From assembly GCA_963828215.1 (NCBI GenBank), contig CAWHFO010000087.1:1-64000 (forward strand): 64,000 bases of DNA. The letters run 5' to 3'. Shown in pieces: positions 36,246 to 48,165 of the stretch. The stretch's first letter is position 1. Each line of letters starts with the position of its first letter. Origin of the DNA: CAVTJL01 sp963828215. GTDB lineage: Bacteria > Pseudomonadota > Alphaproteobacteria > Geminicoccales > Geminicoccaceae. The position numbers were made by a program, and so were the translations under genes. The notes below the pieces were generated by a model. It was not told where the DNA came from and did no database searches. It saw nothing but the letters and a program-made list of their open reading frames with translations.

Positions 36246-37674
36246 TCAGATCGCGATCGTTCCGGTCGCCAGCCCGTATACGCCGATGACGGCGCCGGCG
36301 ACGACGGCAATGAAGAGAATCCACTCGACCGACGTGAACAGAGGCCGGCCCTGCTCGCGCCGGGCGATGATGAACAGGATCGATCCCGGGGCGAAGAGGA
36401 TCGCCGACAGCAGCACGTATTTGAGACCACCGGCATAGAGCATGAACAGCGTGTAGAACGTAGCCAGCCCGCCGATGATGAGGTCCTTCCGCCGCGCGCC
36501 GGGAGACCCCTCGTAGGTCTCGCCCACCCAGGCCAGCTTCAGGGCGAAGGCCGCGACCAGCACATAGGGGATCAGCGTCTTGGCGCTGGTGAGCGAGAGG
36601 GCGAGATCGAAGGCCTCGCGCGCGAACAGGGTCAGGATCAGGAAGAGCTGCACCAGACTGTTGGTGAGCCACAGTGCCACGGAAGGCACCTTGTTCCGAT
36701 TCTCGCCCGCCAACGCCTTGGGGACGAGCCCGTCCTTCGCGGCCATGAACAGGACCTCGGCGGCGAGCAGCGACCAGGCGAGGTAGGCGCCGAGCACCGA
36801 GACCAGGAGGCCGACGCTGATGAACGACGCCGCCCCATGGCCCGACGGCCGCCTCGAGCACGCCGGCCATCGAGGGCTGCCGCATGTCCGCGAGCTGGGC
36901 GCGGTCGAGCATGCCATAGGGCAGGAGGGTCACCAGGACCAGGAGGCAGAGCACGCCCAGAAAGCCGAAGACGGTCGCGAGGCCGACGTCCTCGCGTCGC
37001 CGCGCGTAGCGCGAGTAGACGCTCGCCCCTTCGATGCCGATGAAGACGAACACCGTGACGAGCATGGTGCTGCGCACCTGGTTGAACACATCGCCCAGGC
37101 TGTAGGCGCCGCCGCCCCAGAAGTTGCCAGCGAACTTGTCCGCCTTGAAGAAGAAAAACATGACGATGACGAAGATGCCGATCGGAACCATCTTGGCTAT
37201 GGTCACGATCGTGTTGATGCCGGCCGCTTCCTTGATCCCGCGCAGGACCATGAAGTGCACGGCCCACAGGATGGCCGAGGAGAAGATCACGGCGATCACC
37301 GTGTTGCCCTCGCCGAACACCGGGATGAACCGGCCGAGCGTCGAGCTGATCAGGATGAAATAGGTGGTGTTGCCCAGGCAGGTGCCGGCCCAGAAGCCGA
37401 AGGCGGCCACGAATCCGAGATAGTTGCCGAAGCCGGTCTTGGCATAAGCGAAGATGCCGGCGTCGAGGTCCGGCTTGCGCTGCGCCAGGGCTTGAAAGAC
37501 GAAGGCCAGCATCAGCATGCCGACGCCGGCGATGGTCCAGGCGACGAGCGCCCCGAATGGCCCGGTCGCCTGGCCGAACGAGCGCGGCAGCGAGAAAATT
37601 CCCGCCCCGACCATCGACCCCACCACCATGGCGGTCAGCGTCGGAAGCGTAAACTTCGCGGTCGATTCCGCCAT
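36246..37674 (-). CDS. arcD: Arginine/ornithine antiporter, APC family (one frameshift)
   Basis: About 476 residues, 12 or more helices. LTAMVVGSMVGAGIFSLPRSFGQATGP is the APC substrate-binding N-terminus, DLDAGIFAYAKTGFGNYLGF and FVFIGIEGASVYSRYARRREDVG follow. A one-base indel near 36838 (within the motif GPWGAASFISVG) shifts the rest: SVLGAYLAWSLLAAEVLFMAAKDGLVPKAL and the last helices are in the adjacent frame, ending at 36246. The pairing with arcA supports the arginine/ornithine (or citrulline) exchange role. Start ATG at 37674. Confidence 0.9.
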
Positions 37675-37936
37675 TTTTTGACCTCCCCGGGGCCTTATGT
37701 CGCGATAGGGCTCTTATTCATGCAGCTTACTGCCGGCTGCCCAAAGGCTTAGCCGAGCAGGGCGAGCGGAGGCAAGAGTCTTCGGAGGAAGATGCCGAGC
37801 GGTAGCCTGCCGCGCGATCGCGCTCACCAGCGTCGTGGCTTCCCGCTGATTGACTGGGGCCCGCCGATGGGCGAGACTTTTGGTGAGGACATACGGCTCG
37901 AGACGGGGCGGGCAGAAGAAGAATGCCTGGACACGC

Positions 37937-39406
37937 ATGAGCGACGCTCGCGCCGGCGCGACAGCCGAGAGCGCCCTCCCTGACCAACTCGGTGGTCGCC
38001 ATCGTGGTGCTGATCGCGCTCCTGACGGCGAGTTTCCTTCTGTTCGGCGAGGACGGGGCGTTCGGCCCCAATCAGGTGGCGCTGACCCTGGCGGCGACGC
38101 TGGCCGCCGGCATCGCCTGGAAGAACGGCCATGCCTGGGACGAGCATCCGCAAGTCGGTGGTGGCGGGCATCGCCTCCGCCCTGCCGGCGATCTTCATCC
38201 TCTTCGCCGTCGGCGCCCTGATCGGCACCTGGGCGATGAGCGGCACCCTGGTGGCCATGGTCTACTATGCGATGGCCGTGCTCAGCCCGAACTACTTCTA
38301 CCTTTCCGCGTGCGCCATCTGCGCGCTCATCGCGGTCAGCATCGGCAGCTCCTGGACCGTGGTCGCCACGATCGGCGTCGGCCTGATGGGCGTGGCCGAG
38401 CAGATGCACCTCTCCCCGACGATCACGGCCGGGGCGGTGATCTCCGGCGCCTATTTCGGCGACAAGGCATCCCCGCTCTCCGACACCGTCAACCTCGCCG
38501 CGACCGCGGCCGGGGCCCAGCTCTTCGATCACATCCGGGCGTCGCTGATCACCTCCCTGCCGGCCCTCCTCATCGCCCTCATCGCCTTCGGGCTCCTCGG
38601 CAGCCCCGGCGACTTCGACGCCTCGACCACCCGGGCGGCGATCGCGGCGCGCTACGAGGTCAGCGCCTGGGCGTTCGTCCCGGTCCTCGTGGTCATGGTG
38701 CTCTCGGTCGCGCGCGTGCCGCCCTTCCTCGCCATTCTCGCCGGTGCCCTCGCCGGCGGGATCTGCGGCGTCCTGCTGCAGCCGGGGCTCGTGCTCGAGC
38801 ACGCGGCGCGCCGCCGATCTGCCGCAGGCGCTGGGGCTGCTCAAGGGCGTCTGGCAGTCGCTCGCGACGGGATTCCACTTCCAGAGCGGGGACCCTGATC
38901 TGGACACGCTGCTGTCGCGCGGCGGCATGGACAGCATGCTGAACACCGTCTGGCTGATCATGGCGGCGCTCGCCTTCGGCTCGGTGCTGGAGCATTCGGG
39001 CATGCTCGACCGGGTCATAGCACCGGCGGTCGGCTTCGCCCGCTCGACCGTGGCTCTGGTCGCGACCGTGGTCGCGGCCGGAATCGGCATGAACATCGTG
39101 GCGGGCGACCAGTATCTCGCGGTCGTGCTGCCCGGGCGCATGTTCAAGGGCGAGTTCGCGAAGCGCGGCCTGGCGCCTCGCCTCCTGTCGCGCACGCTCG
39201 GCGATTCCGCCACGGTCACGGCACCCCTGGTCCCGTGGAACAGCTGCGGCGCCTACATGTCGGCGACGCTCGGCGTCGCCGCCTTCGCCTATCTGCCCTT
39301 CGCCTTCTTCAACCTCCTGAACCCGGTCATCACCATCCTCGCGGCATTTCTGGCCGGCCGGGCTCTGGCGCGGGCGGTGCCGCCGAAGGTGCCGTCCGAG
39401 ACCTAG
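37937..39406 (+). CDS. nhaC: NhaC-family Na+/H+ antiporter, frame-disrupted
   Basis: About 488 residues spread over three frames with breaks near 37980, 38140 and 38810. SVVAIVVLIALLTASFLLFG and LTLAATLAAGIAWKNGHAW come first; SIGSSWTVVATIG, GAVISGAYFGDKASPLSDTVNLAA (the NhaC signature) and GVWQSLATGFHFQSGDPDLDTLLSRGGM follow. The end carries GIGMNIVAGDQYLAVVLPGRMF and APLVPWNSCGAYMSATLGV. It exchanges Na+ for H+ (or related amino-acid-type antiport). The start ATG at 37937 (MSDARAGATAES) is only slightly conserved. Confidence 0.88.
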
Positions 39407-39514
39407 CCCCCGAATGCGGCATAGCGCCCGTGCGCCACGCGCCTCCTGGCGCTGCGTACGCAAACGCTTTACGTCGCATCGGGGCGACCTGCCCGCCATC
39501 TTGGGGAACGCACG

Positions 39515-40535
39515 ATGCGACGCAGCCCGCTTCTGGTCGACCTGGCCCTGCAGGGCGGCGGGGCGCACGGCGCCTTCACCTGGGGCGTGCTGGACCGGCT
39601 TCTCGAGGAGCCCTGGCTGCAGATCGACGGCATCTCCGGCACCTCCGCGGGAGCGATGAACGCGGCGATGCTGGCCGATGGCCACGCTGCGGGCGGAGCC
39701 GAGGGCGCCCGCGCCGCGCTGGAGGCCTTCTGGCGCCGCGTATCGGACGCGGCCCGGCTCAGCCCCTTGCAGCGTGGGCCCCTGGACATGCTGCTGGGGC
39801 GCTGGACGCTGGACCACTCCCCGGTGTTCGTCGCCATGGACCTGGCGTCGCGGCTGTTCTCGCCCTACGACCTGAACCCCGGCGGAAGCAACCCGCTGCG
39901 CGAGATCCTGGCCGAGTGCGTCGACTTCGGGCGCCTGGCAGAGGCGCCGATCAAGGTGTTCGTCACCGCCACCAACGTGCGCACGGGCCGCGGCCGGGTG
40001 TTCCGCAACGCCGAGATCACGCCGGACGTGATGCTGGCCTCGGCCTGCCTGCCGACCATGTTCCAGGCCGTCGAGATCGACGGCGAGCCCTACTGGGACG
40101 GCGGCTATTCCGGCAACCCCACGATGACGCCCCTGATCCGGGAATGCCGCTCCAAGGACACCATCCTCGTCGCGATCAACCCGATCGAGCGGCCGGGCAC
40201 GCCGCGCACCGCGCGCGACATCCTCAACCGCCTGAACGAGGTCTCCTTCAACGCGGTGCTGCTGAAGGAGCTGCGCATGATGGCGCTGCTCCGGCAGGTC
40301 GCCGATCCGGGCGACAGCGAGGGCGCATTGTGGGCGGGCATGCGCATCCACCTCGTCGCCAGCAAGATGATGACGGAGCTCGGCTATTCCTCCAAGCTCA
40401 ACGCCGAATGGGCCTTCCTCAGCATGCTGCGCGACGAGGGGCGGCGCAGCGCGGAGTCCTTCCTGGCCGGACGGGGAGCCGAGACTGGGGCAGCGCTCGA
40501 CGCTCGACATCGACCAGCTTCTGGCCGGCGGCTGA
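39515..40535 (+). CDS. Patatin-like phospholipase (late frameshift)
   Basis: About 340 residues. The oxyanion loop is LALQGGGAHGAF, the nucleophile serine lies in GISGTSAGAM and the catalytic aspartate in DGGYSGNPTM, the Ser-Asp dyad of patatins. Domain homologs release fatty acids from lipids. No signal peptide is seen. Near 40485 a one-base indel separates the last residues; the corrected frame gives TLDIDQLLAGG with a stop at 40535, five bases before the next gene. The activity could feed free fatty acids to oxylipin enzymes elsewhere in the window, but that link is speculative. Confidence 0.9.
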
Positions 40536-40539
40536 GGCC

Positions 40540-41990
40540 GTGGGGCTGCTCGGCATCCTGCTCGGCCTGGCCCTGCTGGTCGGGCTGGCCTATCGCGGCT
40601 GGAGCGTGCTGCTGCTGGCTCCGGCGGCGGCGATCCTGGCGGCTCTCGCCTCCCGCGAGCCGGCGCTGGCCCACTGGACGCAGACCTTCATGGGCGGCGC
40701 CTCGGGCTTTCTGGCCCAGTTCTTCCCCCTGTTCCTCCTGGGGGCCCTCTTCGGCAAGCTCATGGAGGACAGCGGCTCGGTCGGGGCGATCGCCGCGTTC
40801 ATGACCGACCGGCTGGGGCCCCGGCGCGCCGTGCTGGCGGTCGTGCTGGCGGGTGCCCTGGTCACCTATGGCGGCGTCAGCCTCTTCGTCGCCTTTTTCG
40901 TGCTCGCCCCGATGGCCCAGGCCCTGTTCCGCGCGGCGGACATCCCCACCGGCTGATGCCGGCGGCGATCGCGCTGGGCACGTCGACCTTCACCATGTCG
41001 GCCCTGCCTGGGACGCCAGCGATCCAGAACGCGATCCCGATGCCCTTCTTCGGGACCACGCCCTTCGCCGCCCCCGGGCTCGGCGTGATCGCCGCGGCGA
41101 TCATGCTGGGTTTCGGGCTCTGGTGGCTCGCCCGGGCCGAGGCCGCGGCCCGTCGGGCAGGCGAGGGCTATGGCGGGGCAGCGGTGGCCCCCGATGCGGC
41201 GGCCGAGGACGAGCTCGTCCGCGAGCGCGCCACGACCGCCCGTGAGTTCGATCCGGCCGAGATCCATCGCGGCCACCCCAGTGACGCAGGGCCGCCGATC
41301 CTGCTCGCGGCGCTCCCTTTGGTCGTGGTGGTGGCCGTCAATTTCCTCATGGCCATGGTGATCCTGCCGCGCATCGACGCCTCGTTCCTGGCCGAGAAGC
41401 GCTGGGGCGCCACCTCGCTGCAATCGGTGGGCGGCGTGTGGGCGGTGGTGATGGCCCTCGCCGTCGCCACGCTGGTGCTGGTCCTCGTCAACTGGCGGCG
41501 GCTGCCCCGGCTTCGCCTGAGCATGGACGCCGGCGCCAACGCGGCCGTCCTGCCGGCGTTCAGCGTCGCGAGCCTGGTGGGCTTCGGCGCGGTCGTGGCG
41601 GCCCTGCCGGCGTTCGGCCTGGTCCGCGACTGGGTGCTGTCGATCGGCGGCGGGCCGCTGGTCTCGCTGGCCGTCGCCACCAACGTGCTCTCCGCCCTCA
41701 CGGGCTCGGCCTCGGGCGGCCTGACGATCGCGCTCGACGCGTTGGGGAGCACCTATCTCCGCCTCGCGGCCGAGACGGGCATCGACCCGGCACTGCTGCA
41801 TCGCGTGGCGGTCATGTCGGCCGGCACCCTGGACAGCCTGCCGCACAACGGTGCGGTCGTGACCATGCTGGCGGTGTGCGGCTCGACCCACGCCAAGAGC
41901 TACCTCGACATCGTCATGGTGGCCATCGTCGGCGCGCTTCTGGCGCTGGCCGCGGTGATCGTCCTGGGCACGCTGGTCGGCTCGTTCTGA
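40540..41990 (+). CDS. GntP-family gluconate/organic-acid permease (one frameshift)
   Basis: About 480 residues. The GTG at 40540 starts MGLLGILLGLALLVGLAYRGWS. LFGKLMEDSGSVGAIAAFMTDRLG and VTYGGVSLFVAFFVLAPMAQALF are typical of the GntP/CitMHS type. An indel near 40950 moves the rest to another frame: TSTFTMSALPGTPAIQNAIPMPFFGT, then ALTGSASGGLTIALDALG and TLDSLPHNGAVVTMLAVCG. Substrate: gluconate-like or short organic acids, not determinable here; relatives carry 3-hydroxybutyrate. It begins five bases after the patatin gene and is probably co-transcribed with it. Confidence 0.87.
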
Positions 41991-42000
41991 GCCTCGCCGT

Positions 42001-43517
42001 TCAGGGCTTGGCGGAGGCCGCCCCCGCCTCGTGCGCAGCCGGGCCGATGCCGTCCTCGATCCGCCCGATCATGAAGGAGAAGAAGGGGTTGGAGGTCATG
42101 CGCATCAGCGATTCCGGGCTGATGATCAGGGCCCCGCGCTCGCCGCGTGCGGCCATGGCCCCGAGCTCGATGCCGAACTCCGGCTCGCCCTCCGGCCGGA
42201 GCCCGTAGAGCGAATTGCTCATCGGGAACGGCAGGGCCAGATGCGAGAGCGAGAAGACGCCGGCCGGATAGGAGAGGCCCAGGTCGTCGCGACTGCTCGG
42301 TCGCGGCGCCGGCCTCGGTCACGCGCTCGACCACCTCGCTGCTGCCGGAGCCCGCATTGGTGACGATCGTGGTCCGATAGGCGCGGGGCGGCGGCGGCAG
42401 GAGCCGCTCCAGCGTCGTGTCGAAGCTGACGCGCAGCAACGGGCCGAACTTCACGGTCCGGTTCAGGTCGAAGAGGACGAGCTCGCTGCCGTTCGCGGGC
42501 AGGCGGGCATAGAGCGCCGAGATGATCGCGCGCGTGCTGACCGTGAAGTCGATCACGGACTGGAAGGTCAGGATCGGCGGCAGGCCGTCAAGCCGGTTCT
42601 GGCTCGCCAGCCGGTCGATCTGGGCTTGCAGGGCCACGGTAAGGCGATGGGACTGCGTGGCGCCGTTGACCGGGAACGAGTTGTATTTGAAGGGGATGAA
42701 CTCGGGCACCACCGAGAGCCAGGCGGCCTTGGCAAAGGCCGGAAAAATCGCCGGCAGGGCGGTGAGGCCGGCAAAGCGCGCAAACCGCGTGATGCCGATC
42801 ATGGGCGAGATCAGCACGAGACGGTCCGGTCGCGTCAGGTTCGGGTTCTCGATCGCGTCGAGCGCGTACTGCATCGCCAAGGCACCGCCATTCGAGAACC
42901 CGACGATCTGCAGCGGCAGCGACGGGCCGATCCGCCGGCGTGCCTCGCGCACGGCCAGCCGCGTCGCCGCCGACCAGTCCTCCCACTCGACGTCGGTCAG
43001 GCCCGCCGGCACGGTGCCGTGGCCGGGCAGCCTGATCGCGACCGCGACGAAGCCGTGGGCGCGATAGCGCTCGGCGATGTGGCGCAGGCTGTAGGGGGAG
43101 TCCGTGAGCCCGTGCAGCAGCACCACGGCACCCACCGGGGGGCCGTCCGGCTCCATGATGTAGGAGCGGTTCCAGTCCTGGGCGAAATGCCCGGGATAGA
43201 TCGGGCTGTCCGCGAAGTATCGGTTGATCGGGACCCGGTCTTCCGGGGGCAGCTTTTGCGTGACCTCGGTCCGTGACCTCGTCGAAGATCGTCTGCTCGG
43301 CCTTCAGGTACTGGGCCCAATCGGCCTTATCCAGCTCCTCGGCATGCATCTCGTGGGGCACGAACGTATGCCAGGGCTCGAGCGGCGCGCCGCGCTGCGA
43401 GTTGTAGGCCCGTGCGCCCAGCAGAGTGAGGACGACTACCCCGAGCAGGAGCGCCGCCCATTTGACGATCCTGACCGTCCTGGCCAGAATCCTTCGCGCC
43501 CGTGGTCGGCTGCTCAT
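42001..43517 (-). CDS. Membrane-anchored alpha/beta hydrolase (esterase/lysophospholipase-like), frame-disrupted
   Basis: About 505 residues after correcting two or three indels (near 43275, 43160 and 42300). RIVKWAALLLGVVVLTLLGA is an N-terminal membrane anchor. VGAVVLLHGLTDSPYS contains the oxyanion HG, and the nucleophile elbow reads VGFSNGGALAM. LPPILTFQSVIDFTVS carries the acid. The C-terminal frame reads SLSHLALPFPMSNSLYG (catalytic His in SLSHLALP). It begins inside the stop of the RND pump gene (ATGA), so it belongs to that operon. Substrate unknown; an ester or lipid is likely. Confidence 0.85.
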
Positions 43518-46500
43518 GCGACGGCCGGCGACCGGGCCTCGGCCGTCCGCTCCTTGCGACCGAACCAGGCGACGTAGAGCGCCGGCAGGAAGATCAGCGT
43601 CAGCACGGTCCCGACCAGCAGGCCGCCCATGATCGCGAAGGCCATCGGGCCCCAGAAGACGGTCGGTGCGATCGGGATCATGCCGAGGACGGTCGAGATC
43701 GCGGTCAGCATGATCGGCCGGAAGCGCGAGCTGCTGGCCTCGACGACCGCGTCCCAGACCGTCTTCCCGGCGGCCCGCTCGGCGTCGATCTGGCCGATCA
43801 GGATCACGGCGTTCTTGGTGATGATCCCGATCAGCGCCAGGATGCCGAGGATGGCCACGAAGTCCCAGGGGGCGGCCGGACACCAGAAGCGCGGCCACGA
43901 CCCCGATCAGGCCGAGCGGCGCCACGCTGACGACCACGAGCAGGCGCTGGAAGCTGCGGAGCTGGATCATCAGTACGGTGAGCATGATGAACAGCATCAC
44001 CGGGACCACGGCGATGACCGAGGCCTGGGACTTCTGGCTCTCCTCGACCGTGCCACCCACGACCACCTGGTAGGGCCTCTCCAGGCTGGCGTTCAGCTTG
44101 GCGATGTCGGGGGCGAGCGCCTCCACCACGCCCTCCGGCAGCACGCCCGGCCGGACATCCGCCTGGACCGTCAGGGTCGGCACCCGGTCGCGCCGCCACA
44201 GCAGCGGGAATTCCTGCCCGTAGTCGAAGGTGGCGAACTGGCTGAGCGGCACGGTCCGCCCGTTCGGCAGGGGCACCTGAAGGGTGGGGAGGGTCTCGAG
44301 CGAGACGCGCTGCTCGTCGGTGGCGCGGGCAAGCACGTTGACCAAGTAGATGCCGTCGCGCACCTGCGTGACGTTCGTGCCGGTGATCACCGTGTTGAGC
44401 ACGCCGGCCACCGCATCGGAGCTGAGCCCCAGAAGGCGGGCCCGTTCCTGGTCGATGTGGATGCGGACCTCGCGGGCCGGCTCCATCCAGTTGAAGTTGA
44501 CCGCCTCGGCATCGGGATTGCGTGCCACGATCTGGGCCAGATCGAGCGCTATCGCCCGGACCTTCTGCGGATCCGGGCCGCTCACCCGATACTGGATCGG
44601 CCAGCCGACCGGCGGCCCGAGCTCGAGGGGATAGGTCCGGCCGACCACGCTCGGGAACTGCTCCGCCAGCGCCTTCTCGATCTTGGCGCGGAGCCGCTCG
44701 CGTGCCGGCACGTCCTTGGCGACGATCACCGCCTGGGAGAAGAAGCTGTTGGGCAGCTGCACGTTGAGCGGGAGATAGAAGCGGATGGCGCCGCGTCCGA
44801 CATAGGTGCTCCAGCCGGCGACGTCGGGGTCGCCCTCGAGCAGCGCATCGAAGCGGCTGGCCGTCGCCTCGCTGGCATAGATCGACGCGTTCTGGGGAAG
44901 CGTCAGATCGACCAGCAGCTCGGGGCGGTCGGACGAGGGGAAGAACTGGCGCGGGATGAGCGGCATCGAAAGGATCGAGCCGACGAACAGGGCCACCGTA
45001 ATCGCGATCGTCGCCCACCTCAGGCGCAACGCCAGGACGAGAAAGCTCCTGTACCAGCGGACGACGCGCGGCGGCTCGGAGCTGGCCCTGGGCTTGGGGC
45101 GCGTGAGGATCAGGATGCCCATGACCGGCGCGAACACCACCGCCACCACCCAGGAGACCAGCAGGGCGATGGTCACGACGGCGAAGAGCGAGAAGGTGTA
45201 CTCGCCGGCCGAGCTCTGCGCGAAGCCCACCGGCACGAAGCCGGCGATGGTGACGAAGGTGCCCGCGAGCATGGCGAATGCGTAGGTCCGGAACGCGAAC
45301 CTCGCCGCCTCCTCCTTGTCGTCGCCGGCCGTGAGACGGGTGAGCATGGCATCCGAGGTGGTCATGGCGTCGTCGACCAGCAGCGCCAGGGCGATGATCA
45401 GGGCGCCGAGCGAGATCCGCTGCATGTCGATGCCGGTGAGCTGCATCAACGGAAAGACGATGGCGAGGGTCAAGGGGATCGAGAGCGCCACGATAAGGCC
45501 CGGCCGGACGCCGAGGCTCACGAAGCTGACCGCCAGGATGATCGCGATGGCCTGCCAGAGCGACGTCATGAACTCGCCGATGGCGTGGTCCACGGTGACC
45601 GGCTGGTCCGCCACCAGCACGGGCTGGATGCCGATGGGCAGGTTGGCCGTGATCTCGGCCATCGCCTCGTGGATGTTCTTGCCCAGGGCCAGGATGTCGC
45701 CGCCGTCGCGCATGGCGATGGCGAGGCCGATCGCCGGCTGGCCGTTGACGCGGAACATCGGCTGGGGCGGATCGGCGAAGCCGCGCCGGACCTGGGCGAT
45801 GTCGGCGAGCCGGATCATGCGGCCGCCGGCGACGAACGTGATGTCGAGAATGTCCTGCTCGGATTCGAACGAGCCCGAGACCCGGATGGAGATCGTCTCG
45901 TCGCCGGTCTGGACGACGCCGGCCGGCCGGACCACGTTCTGGGTCTGCAGCGCCGCCAGGAGGGCGCTCCTGTCGATGCCGAGGCTGGCCAGCTGCCGCA
46001 TCGAGAACTCGACGAAGATCACCTCGTCCTGGGCGCCCAGGATCTCGATCTTCGAGACATCGGGCACCTGGAGCAGCTTCGAGCGGGCGTCCTCGACATA
46101 GTCGCGGAGCTCGCGCTGGGTGAAGCCGTCGGACGTGAAGCCGTAGATGATGCCGAAGGTATCGCCGAACCGGTCGTTGAAGAACGGCCCGACCACGCCG
46201 GCCGGAAAGGTGGGCCGGATGTCGTTGATGTCGTTGCGGACCTGCTGCCAGATGGCCGGGATCTCGCGCGCCGTCACCGCGCCCTTCAGGTCGACGAAGA
46301 CCGTGCTGAGGCCTGCCCGCGTGAAGCTGCGGAGCGTGTCGAGGCCGGGCAGCTCCTGCAGCTGGCGCTCGATCCGCTCGGTGACCTGCTGGGCGGTGTC
46401 CTCGACCGTCGCTCCCGGCCAGGCCGCCTGGACCACCATCGTCTTGATGGTGAAGGCCGGATCCTCGTTGCGGCCGAGACTGAAGAACGCCGCCACCCCG

Positions 46501-46580
46501 GCGACGACGGCAACGATCATGAAGTAGACGACGAGGGCTTTGTTCTTGAGCGCCCAGCCCGAGAGATTGAACTCCTTCAT
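43514..46580 (-). CDS. RND-family efflux permease (AcrB-like; one frameshift)
   Basis: About 1022 residues. The N-terminus reads MKEFNLSGWALKNKALVVYF. The periplasmic porter domain starts at NEDPAFTIKTMVVQAAWPGAT. The proton-relay helix carries the aspartate pair in LLVDDAMTTSDAML, and FFPSSDRPELLVDLTLPQ opens the second repeat. An indel near 43870 shifts the last 115 residues (LALIGIITKNAVILIGQ, FRPIMLTAISTVLGMIP, FLPALYVAWFG). It is of the short-linker type often pairing with a single lipoprotein adaptor; drug, lipid or hydrophobic export is expected. It overlaps the adaptor by ATGA and the downstream hydrolase by four bases. Confidence 0.93.
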
Positions 46581-47697
46581 GAGGGCGCCTTGAGCAGGCG
46601 GACCTTCTGGCCCGGATGGAGGGCCTGAACCCCTGCCGTGACGACGATGTCACCGGGCTCCACCCCCTCGGACACGACGACCGTCGCCGGGTCGAAGCGC
46701 AGGACGTCGATGTTCCGCATGCGACACGGTCGAGGTCGCCTGATCGAAGACCCAGACGGCGGGCCGTCCGTCGAGCTGGGTCAGGGCGGTGGCCGGGATC
46801 TCGATGATCTTGCCGGAGTCGACCTCCATGCGGCCCGGTCACGGTGGCCCCGAGCCGCATCTCCGGCGGCGGGTCGGCCAAGCCGACCTTGACCTCGAAG
46901 GTCCGGGTCACCGGGTCGGCCTGCGGGGCCACCTCGCGAACGCGCCCGTCCGCCTTCACGGCCGGATCGTCGGTCAGGAACACGGTGATTGGGGGTCGGT
47001 CGGCGCCGAGCGGATCACCTGGGCCGGCACGTCGAAGACCGCATCCCGCCCGCCCTGACGGGCCAGCTGGACGATCCGCTGTCCGGCCTGGACCACCTCG
47101 CCGGGCTCGGCCCCGACCGCGGTCACCACCCCTTCGGCGTCGGCCCTGAGCTCGGTGAAGCTCACCTGGTCCTTGGCGTTCTTCAGCATCGCCGTCGCCG
47201 AATCCACGGCCGACTGGGCCGTCTGCTGCGCCTGTCTCGCCCGGTCGAACACGGCCTGGGCCGCGAAGCCCCGCTCGGACAGGTGTCTGCTGGCGTCCGA
47301 ACTCGGCGTTGGCCTCGACCAGCTGGCCTTCCGCAGCCGCCAGGTTGGCCTCGCGCCGCCCGCAGCGCGTTCATCTCGTTCTGCGGCTCGAGGCGGGCCA
47401 CGACCTGGTCGGGCTGGACCTGTCGCCGAGATTGACCGTCCGCTCGACCATGCGCCCGGAGATGCGAAAGGCGAGCGACACCTCGTTCTGCGCCTGGATA
47501 CGGCCGGTGAGCACCACCGGCACGCCCGCCTCGCGCTTCTCCACGGTGACGGTGCGGACCGGGCGGATTTCCGGAGGCGGCTTCTCTGCCTTGGGCTGGC
47601 AAGCCGCCAGGAGCAGGGCCGCGGCCACGAGGGCCGACCGATGTCGAGCCCAGCGTCGAGCGTCGCTCGGCACCGGCGCAGATGGACATGGCGTCAT
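46577..47697 (-). CDS. RND efflux periplasmic adaptor lipoprotein, frame-disrupted
   Basis: About 370 residues in several frames. The N-terminus MTPCPSAPVPSD leads to a signal peptide with lipobox LLAAC. VRTVTVEKREAGVPVVLTGRIQAQNEVSLAFRISGRM is the barrel-sandwich start of HlyD/AcrA adaptors; the coiled-coil hairpin (FDRARQAQQTAQSAVDSATA), DAEGVVTAVGAEPGEVV, the beta-barrel (VTRTFEVKVGL) and IPATALTQLDGRPAVWV follow. At least four indels separate the pieces. It links the RND pump to an outer-membrane channel, which is not in the window. The stop at 46577 overlaps the pump start. Confidence 0.87.
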
Positions 47698-48165
47698 CCT
47701 CTTCCTGGCGGTCCCGGAAAGTGCCCCGGGACCCGGGCGCCAGAAGCGGGCATTGCAGCAACTCGGCGACAACCCGAGGGCTCGCCGACTGCCCGCATTA
47801 AAGCCCGCCTGCCGCTATTTCAGGGATGGCCCCCGGAGCCGGAAGATACAGCGGATCCGACGGCGCCGTCAAGCTGCGACCATGCCTGCGGCGCGCGCTG
47901 CCGGGAGTTGTCGCGGGCCCATCAGCGGTCGCCGCGACGCGGCCCCACTAGCCTCTTCACAGCGGCGCGCCCTTCCGGCTAACGCTACGCCTCGGTATTG
48001 CGATAGGGATGGATTGTTCATGTCCTGGACGCCAAAGTCCGAGGACATGGGATCCGAGCGAGGAGCGCCGACGAAGAATGCTCGAGCAAGGTGGATGGAT
48101 GGCGGGAGGGGGTCCCGGAGCGCGGATTCTGCTGCCATCGGTATCGTTCGCCGTTGCGTGTGGCG
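47698..48165. other. Divergent intergenic region upstream of the RND operon
   Basis: No gene is recognised. It must hold the RND-operon promoter on the left and that of the EF-hand gene on the right. A strong imperfect palindrome lies at 48019-48049. Confidence 0.4.
48019..48049. promoter_or_regulatory. Long imperfect palindrome, possible operator or RNA hairpin
   Basis: CATGTCCTGGAC (48019-48030) and GTCCGAGGACATG (48037-48049) are inverted copies with one base unpaired, around the 6-base centre GCCAAA. It lies in the gap between the divergent RND operon and the EF-hand gene. There is no T-run after it, so an operator is more likely than a terminator. Confidence 0.5.

Noticed and set aside
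34975..37674. Apparent 899-residue fusion of an amino-acid permease and arginine deiminase
   Set aside because: It results from the indel near 36838 that joins the arcD 5' half to the arcA frame; arcD and arcA each have their own start and stop.
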